Shown piece after piece: positions 57,397 to 64,000 of a stretch of 64,000 nucleotides of DNA. A model generated the notes under the pieces. That model saw only the letters and a program-made list of their open reading frames with translations. It had not been told where the DNA came from and did no database searches. Source of the DNA: Botrytis cinerea B05.10 (Eukaryota; Ascomycota; Leotiomycetes; Helotiales; Sclerotiniaceae); NCBI RefSeq assembly GCF_000143535.2, contig NC_037310.1, forward strand, positions 1,302,001 to 1,366,000. The letters are read 5' to 3'. The position numbers and the translations under genes are program-made. Every line of letters begins with the position of its first letter. The first letter of the stretch is position 1.

Positions 57397-57982
57397 TTTA
57401 CAATATCAAATCACAATCACAATATCGCATTCTCTATCTGTGACACCAGGCAAGAACCAAAGAGAGGGATGAGCAAAGATAATAAATTGGGCTCATCAAA
57501 AACCCAGGCAGATCGTCCCTCTGTTCCAATTTTCGCACCATCATCCAAGTCACCGGAAGTTGAAGCATCAATCAAAAAAGTGGAAAAATCATGCAGATAA
57601 CGCGCAATGTGCGATGGGTGTTGATGCAGGAAAATCAATGTCAATGTCATTGCTATTGTTGTTGTATTCAGAAAGTTTTTATCTATCATTGTCTGACACT
57701 CTCTCTGTCTATGGCGTGGAATGCCTTTCCCGCTACCAGTGACACTTTTCTGTCTGAGACTTCCTCGGACAGTCTACCACTACTTCTCCGGAGTATGTAT
57801 ATGTATCTGTTGAATAAATCTCAAAGAAGGAAAGGTTGATCGCCTCATTGCGACTAGGCATAGTGTCGTTTTCCCCTCATGCCGGATCTTGGTATCGGTT
57901 TCAAGAGCCTCAAAGAGGCCATTTCAATATCGTATCGGCCAATAATTGATTACTTCTTCCCCTCACACATTTTAGCTTACGG

Positions 57983-58009
57983 TACGGTCTGTACGGTCTG
58001 CACGGTCTG
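57983..58009. repeat. 9-bp tandem repeat, three copies
   Basis: TACGGTCTG twice and CACGGTCTG once, in tandem; the first lies after GG so that GGTACGG precedes it. Confidence 0.85.
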
Positions 58010-60049
58010 TGCCTGAATTGGAGTCACATCTACATACCAAGTCTCAAGCGCTGAGATCAGCCGTCAGAATTTTCGCGCATCGAGGCGGAGTTACGAAGTC
58101 GAGTTACCTAGTCGTGGAAAACAGGGCAAAGCTTGGGTTTGGGAGAAACGAGGACGAACAGTAATTACGCAGTGGTCGTCGCCAGATCGAACGTGCCATC
58201 TTCAACCCTTCCCTTGCCTTCCCTTCCGAATGAATGATGGATGACATGAGACTAAACCCCCCCCCAAAACGCAGTCGGGATAGGAAAAAAATCAAAAATA
58301 ATAATTGACTTTGTGTCAAGCGGATGTGGCGATCATTATCCCAATCGACATGGTTCATGCTGTTGATGCGGAGAATCCCTCCCCTCCTTAATATTCGCAA
58401 CCAAGGGTCTACTCCATACAATAAGTAGGTCCCAATTACCTCGTCCCCCTTAAAGATGAGGAATCTAGGATCAGTTGACGACGTGACATGGGGAGGGTGA
58501 AGGAAATGGGCCATCGACGCAGAAGTCGAATGGGTCATTTTGTTTCTCCTCATCCACCCAGTTTTTCTCTCTCTTTTCCTTCCAATCCCACTTCTCGAGT
58601 AATTAGGCCGGCGCTCAACAAGTGTATGTATCGGAACGCCATACCCAAACTAAAAAAGATGGTGGTATTCTTGGTGGCATATTATCGGTTGGCGCTGCGC
58701 TTCTCGTATTTCCCCTGTCCTAACTCTTTTCACGTCCCCAAGGTGGAGTGGAATGTGTCTAATCGGTCCAAATCCAACATTCAACAAGCATGCGATCGGT
58801 TGGATATCTCGTGATGAAACTCGCACCATCGGCAATATCGCGAAAAGAGCAGAAAAAAGTAGAAGCGTCCGTGATGATCCATAATGCACCGGAGAGTCAA
58901 GCCTTTCACGACGGCGTTGACGAACAACACGACAGATTATAGTGTGAGACTGAGGATGCATTGCATGGCGTCGCGAAAGATTGTGTCAATAGTATGAAAC
59001 GGCTAAAGCGAATGTGTCGTGATTGATCATGTATGCCCACTGCACAAGGACCAGAACGATGATGATTTACACCGATCTGCCAGTATTGATTGAACGGTGT
59101 GAAGGGTTCGTCTCTGCTTTTGCTTTTGCTGCTGCTAATGATAGATCTCGTAGATGTCGTATGTGATGTGCTTACAAAGGATATCTACCCAGGCACGGTA
59201 CGAGGGTACTAGGTGCATACCTAGGTCCGTCAAGATTCACGATCCAAGGTACCAGTTCAATCCATCCATCCCTCCATTCCATCCCGCCATCCCTCCATCC
59301 CCTGAGCAACTTCCCTTGCGAAAGGAAAGCATGGATATTTTTAGGAATTCCCCTTCCAAACTCAATCCACGAGCCAATCACTCTCCTCCAAATTCGAATG
59401 TCATGCGGATTTCGCGTGACTCCGGACACTTCTCGTCCCCGGTGAGCATGCCATCATCCTTGATCGGCCGTGAGGGCAGTATTGGCACATTCCAAAGCTG
59501 TTCTCTTGACGTGCCTCTCGTGAGCAAATAACATGTCGATACGTGAATAGCTCTGTACGACGGCAGTAGCGTTGCACCCATTGTTTTTCCATCTTCTCTC
59601 TCTCTCCTCCTGGACTTCAAGACTTCGCTCAACCTTTCGTAAACCCATGGTGAAGATTCGAGGAGAAAATCATTCGTTTTTTTTAATCAGAGTACTCCAT
59701 CATCTCATATCCACCCCCAATATATCCGGTTTCAGTGTCATAATCAACTTCTTATGATTACAAAAGTTTATCCATCACTCGTTCGTATTGTCACATCATT
59801 ATTCACTTGGAGCTCTCGGCCGGCAAAGTACGCAGTAAGCACCTGCTAAAAATACCCTCCTGCCGACCTACATTCGTTCTTCTCGAAAAAACATTCATCA
59901 ATCAGTACATGGACTTCTGTAACGCCGCCACCTCCTCTTGACTTTGGTCGACCCAGGAACCAACCCACAACACTCAGCAGGGATAACAAAACAATCCCTC
60001 TACTCCGTGCAAACAAAATAACTTTGGCCACTGTTTGACCGCCATCACT

Positions 60050-60116
60050 GTATGTTTCCCCATATTCTTCATTGCCCTAAAGTTATACTTGCCCCTCACA
60101 ATCGTTTTTGTTGCAG
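60050..60116 (+). other. Predicted 5' UTR intron of the chitin synthase gene
   Basis: GTATGT donor at 60050 and TTTTTGTTGCAG acceptor ending at 60116. A second acceptor-like site with a CTAAC branch (about 60279-60283, AG at 60299-60300) ends five bases before the ATG, so the leader may contain two introns. Confidence 0.4.
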
Positions 60117-60304
60117 AGCTTGGAAGCGTAAGAGTCCAGGTGTCGAATATCTAATCTCTCTCGGGGAATTTGATTACCGCTGCCTCGTTCCTTCCAACCG
60201 CTCGTGCCTGCGACGGAGACGCCGAAGTGATTGAAGTTGGAATACCCCTCTGAATCTTTCATTAATTCTTTAATCATAACTAACAATTCGACTCGAATAG
60301 CATT

Positions 60305-63300
60305 ATGTCTCCTCCTAGGCGACTTGATCATAGTGAATCACATAGATCTCACCACTATCGAAACAATTCGCGGCGCGCACAAGTTCAAGATGAAGAAACT
60401 GTCTATTATACTCTACCCCCAGCTTCGCCTACACATGAAAGTCGACCTTCGAAATCTTCCTTCGCCGACACAGCATCATCTCCAATGACTCCGACAATGT
60501 CTCGGGAACCAATCTCGCCATCGCGAAATACCACACCTGCGACGGCGATGTCGAGAAAGCGAAGTCTTATTCGCCCAGAACGTAATAGAATCGATGAAAA
60601 CCATCCCAACTACCATTATCGCCAACATGCCGCCAATATGGACACCCAACCTTCAACGACTGGCAACAATCCCATAATGGAAGATATAGAGGCAGATGCT
60701 GCGAATACAGACACTTCGGGGCTTCGATCGTCGGGGGAAGCGGAATCTGATATTGCACCACCCGTAAAGCGGCCCACCCGCGGTCATGGAGCCGGACCAG
60801 GAGATCTCGCCTCGAACGAAAAGGCTGGATTTGCTTCAAAGTCTCGAGGAGGAAATAAATTGAAGAGGGAGAGGGTGCCAAAAATGTCCAAGGAGGAGAA
60901 GGAAAGGCAAAAGGCTCTCGACACTGTCAAACCACCTAGTCTTTGGAATGTTTATTGCGCCATTGTGACCTTCTGGTGCCCTGGTTTTGTTCTCAAGTGT
61001 TTCGGCTTCAGTTCTAAAGCACAGCAAAGAGCTTGGAGAGAAAAGATGGGTTTGATCAGCATTATTCTCTCTATCATGGCAGTTGTAGGATTCTTGACAT
61101 TTGGATTTACTGCAACAGTGTGTGGGACGGGTTCAGGTCTGCGATTACAAGTCAACCATGTGGATTCTGGATATATGATCTTCCACGGTAACGCGTATGA
61201 TCTTTCGAAATCTGAACATCCCGCTGCAACAGGCATCACAAATGGGGCAAACGTTCTGTATGATTTGCCCCAAAAGTATGGGGGTATGGACGGAAGTTTC
61301 TTGTTCCAAAATGTCAATGGCAAATGCAAAGGTTTAATCACTTTAGCTGATGGATCGGACGTTCCAACCAATTCTGACAAAGATCTTGCATGGTACTTCC
61401 CTTGCCATGCATTCAATCAAGATGGTTCGAGCTCTCCAAATGAGACAGTTGGTGCCTATTTTGGGTACGCGTGCCATTTGCAGGCAGATGCTCGCTCATC
61501 GTTCTACGGACTCAATAGTGCTGGAGCTGTCTATTTTACCTGGGATGACATCAAGAATTCTTCAAGGAACCTTATGGTTTACTCTGGTAACGTTCTTGAC
61601 TTAGACCTCCTTAAATGGTTCAACACTACTCAAGTTTCCGTTCCATCCAGGTTTAGCACCCTTTCCGACCATACTTCCGCCGCCAACGCCGCTGTACGCG
61701 GTAGAGATGTTACGCACGCCTTCCAATCTTCAGAGGACAGGAAGATTGCTCAATGTCTCGAGCAAATCATTAAAGTTGGAAGTGTTGATACCAAAACCGT
61801 TGGATGTATCGCTTCCCAAGTAGTCCTTTACGTCTCGTTGGCATTCATTGTTGCCATTGTTCTAGTTAAGTTCGTCTTAGCTTTGATATTTCAATGGTTC
61901 ATTGCCTCGAAATACGCTGCATCAAAGACTTCCCAATCATCTGACCCTAAGAAGCGTCAACAACAAATTGAGGAATGGTCCGATGATATCTACCGGGCTC
62001 CTCCAAGAATGGCCGGTGATATTGGTAGCTCCGCCGCAGGATCTGGATCTGACAGGACAAGCAAACGAGCCAGTGTGTTCTTGCCAACGACATCTCGTTT
62101 CTCAAATCCTTATGCCGCTGCCGATCGATCATCTCGCGTTGGACGCCCTCAGCCTACAACCATGGCAAGTCAAGCCTCAACAGCTCAATTGATTCCTCCA
62201 AACCCTATGTTCCGAAATCAAAACAATAGCCGAAACAGCCTTTTGCGAACCGACAATGCAAACGATCTCGATGGGGCGGGTCCCACTAGCTTTATTCATG
62301 ATCTAGTAGTTCCTCAACCACCAAAGGAATGGGAACCATACGGTTTCCCTTTGGCTCATGCAATTCTTCTCGTGACTGCCTACTCTGAAGGTGAACTTGG
62401 TATTCGTACGACCCTCGACTCTATCGCTACGACTGATTATCCTAATAGTCACAAAACCATTCTGGTTATTTGTGATGGTATTATTAAGGGTGAAGGTGAA
62501 CCAAAGGCAACACCAGAAATTGTTCTTGGCATGATGAAAGATTTTGTCACTCCTGTTGATGAAGTTCCTGCGTACTCCTACGTAGCGGTTGAAAGAGGAT
62601 CAAAGAGACATAACATGGCCAAAGTATACGCTGGATTCTACGATTACGGTGCAGATTCGACTATCAACGTAAACAGACAACTCCGAGTTCCAATGGTGTG
62701 TATCGTAAAGTGTGGTACTCCGGATGAGGCCACACACCGCAAACCTGGAAATAGAGGAAAGCGTGACAGTCAAATCATCTTGATGTCTTTCTTGCAGAAA
62801 GTCATGTTTGATGAACGTATGACTGAACTCGAGTTTGAAATCTTTAATGGATTCTATCAAATCAGCGGCATCTTTCCGGATATGTATGAGGTTGTTCTTA
62901 TGGTCGACGCAGATACGAAGGTTTTCCCAGACAGTTTGACACACATGGTATCGGCAATGGTCAAAGATCCTGAAATTATGGGACTTTGCGGAGAGACAAA
63001 GATTGCGAACAAACGCGCCAGTTTTACAACCGCGATACAAGTTTTCGAGTACTTCATTTCTCATCACTCCGTCAAATCCTTCGAATCGATTTTCGGTGGT
63101 GTAACTTGTCTCCCTGGTTGTTTCTCCATGTATAGAATCAAGGCTCCAAAGGGTGGTAACTATTGGGTACCTATTTTAGCCAATCCTGATGTCGTCGAAC
63201 ATTACTCCGATAACGTAGTAGACACGCTACACAAGAAGAACTTGCTACTTTTGGGAGAGGATCGATACCTCTCAACACTTATGCTTCGAACATTCCCCAA

Positions 63301-64000
63301 ACGTAAACAAGTATTTGTCCCACAAGCTGTTTGCAAGACTCAAGTACCAGACTCTCTTTGGATTCTCATGTCACAAAGACGTAGATGGATCAACAGTACT
63401 GTCCACAATTTGATGGAACTGGTTTTGGTTAGAGATCTTTGTGGTACCTTCTGCTTCAGTATGCAATTTGTCGTCTTTATCGATCTCGTCAGTACTCTGG
63501 TTCTTCCAGCCGCTATTGCTTTCACAATCTACGTCGGTAAGTAAATCATTCCTTATAAAATCATTGCATCTTGCTAACCACTTTCTAGTAATAATTTCGA
63601 TCATTCGTCGCCCTGTCCAAGTCATTCCACTCGTACTTTTAGCATTCATCCTTGGTCTACCAGCAGTTTTGATTGTTGTAACAGCTCATCGTTGGGTCTA
63701 CATTCTTTGGATGATGATTTATCTTGTCTCATTGCCAATTTGGAATTTCTTGCTCCCAGCATATGCCTTTTGGAAATTCGATGATTTCTCCTGGGGAGAT
63801 ACTCGTAAGACTGCTGGTGAAAAGACTAAGAAGGCGGGTATTGAATACGAGGGAGAATTCGATAGTTCAAAGATTACCATGAAGCGATGGAAGGAGTTTG
63901 AAAGAGAAAGAATAATAAGGAGTAACCCAAGCTGGGTTGACTCAAATACTTCGTTGAACAAAGAGAATCACCGTTGGCAGCAACATCAATATGATGATTA
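60305..64000 (+). CDS. Class IV chitin synthase (Chs3 type), 3' end at window edge
   Basis: Membrane glycosyltransferase (GT2) that makes chitin from UDP-GlcNAc at the plasma membrane. Model: exon 60305-63536, intron 63537-63588 (52 nt), exon 63589 to the window end; 1214 complete codons are visible and the last base pair reads TA, so the stop may be imminent. The N-terminus (1-205) is Ser/Arg-rich. Two membrane segments lie at about 213-235 and 250-270, then a luminal region with a cytochrome b5-like stretch ([16 protein letters not shown]), another segment near 505-530, and the catalytic domain: VDADT (D868, D870), EDRYL (985-989) and QRRRW (1024-1028). The C-terminus has several membrane spans and [11 protein letters not shown]. 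Lack of a myosin domain and the b5-like region point to class IV. The partner activator gene lies divergently upstream. Confidence 0.95.

Larger units (their letters stand above)
55410..60304. other. Long divergent spacer between chitin synthase activator and chitin synthase
   Basis: About 4.9 kb without a recognisable gene. It contains TGACT/TGACG repeats (56219-56252), CTTC repeats (56963-56989), TG/CTGT repeats (57187-57240), 7-bp repeats (57369-57396) and 9-bp repeats (57983-58009), CCATC-type repeats (59265-59300) and a CTAGGT pair (59207-59227). Frames at 56633-57091, 58104-58553 and 59154-59531 lack family features. It presumably holds two long promoters; untranslated leaders or non-coding RNA are possible. 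Confidence 0.45.

Overview
This window is nuclear DNA of a filamentous ascomycete. Genes are interrupted by short introns (mostly 47-82 nt) with GT..AG ends and CTAAC/CTAAT-like branch points, intergenic spaces are 0.3-5 kb, and the protein families (class IV chitin synthase, Zn2Cys6 regulator, fusarinine-type NRPS) are those of Pezizomycotina. The moderate base composition and general style fit a leotiomycete such as Botrytis or Sclerotinia, but that placement is inference. I find 16 genes plus one disrupted gene. Gene models were built by hand from splice sites and reading-frame continuity; introns are listed in each entry.

Left part (1-19.7 kb), housekeeping and regulation: a gene-poor 5' end rich in ACCTAGGT-type motifs; UGP1 (UDP-glucose pyrophosphorylase, 3056-5232); a FYVE-RING ubiquitin ligase resembling yeast Pib1 (6707-8898); a Zn(II)2Cys6 transcription factor (9817-12618, minus); a PSI-domain single-pass membrane protein (13287-13806); the molybdopterin synthase small subunit (14701-14985, minus); a mitochondrial RNase II-family exonuclease like Neurospora CYT-4 (15521-18627); and a serine-rich, probably GPI-anchored protein (19040-19691).

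Middle (20.2-36.1 kb), the most notable region: a siderophore cluster. In order it holds a SidF-type hydroxyornithine transacylase (minus), a SidH-type mevalonyl-CoA hydratase ending in SKL, an A-T-C-dA-T-C peptide synthetase of the NPS6/SidD (fusarinine C synthetase) type, and a full-length ABCB transporter in the SitT position. Together they should supply anhydromevalonyl groups, load them on hydroxyornithine (both steps probably peroxisomal), cyclise three units into an extracellular fusarinine siderophore, and perhaps move it or its products across a membrane. The space between SidH and NPS6 carries several perfect ATCTGATAA (SreA-type GATA) sites, one pair as an inverted repeat, beside a 12-bp perfect inverted repeat; another such site lies before the transporter gene.

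Right part (36-64 kb): a 4.5-kb stretch without a recognisable gene; a WD-repeat protein (40608-43035); a small secreted cysteine-containing protein (45591-46002); a four-exon GNAT acetyltransferase (48327-49610, minus); an MFS transporter gene broken by two in-frame TGA codons (50220-51661); microsatellite-rich DNA; a Sel1-repeat, CaaX-ended Skt5/Chs4-type chitin synthase activator (53274-55409, minus); and, after a 4.9-kb divergent spacer, a class IV (Chs3-type) chitin synthase (60305 to the window edge). The last two encode known partner proteins. No tRNA, rRNA, CRISPR array or intact transposon was seen.
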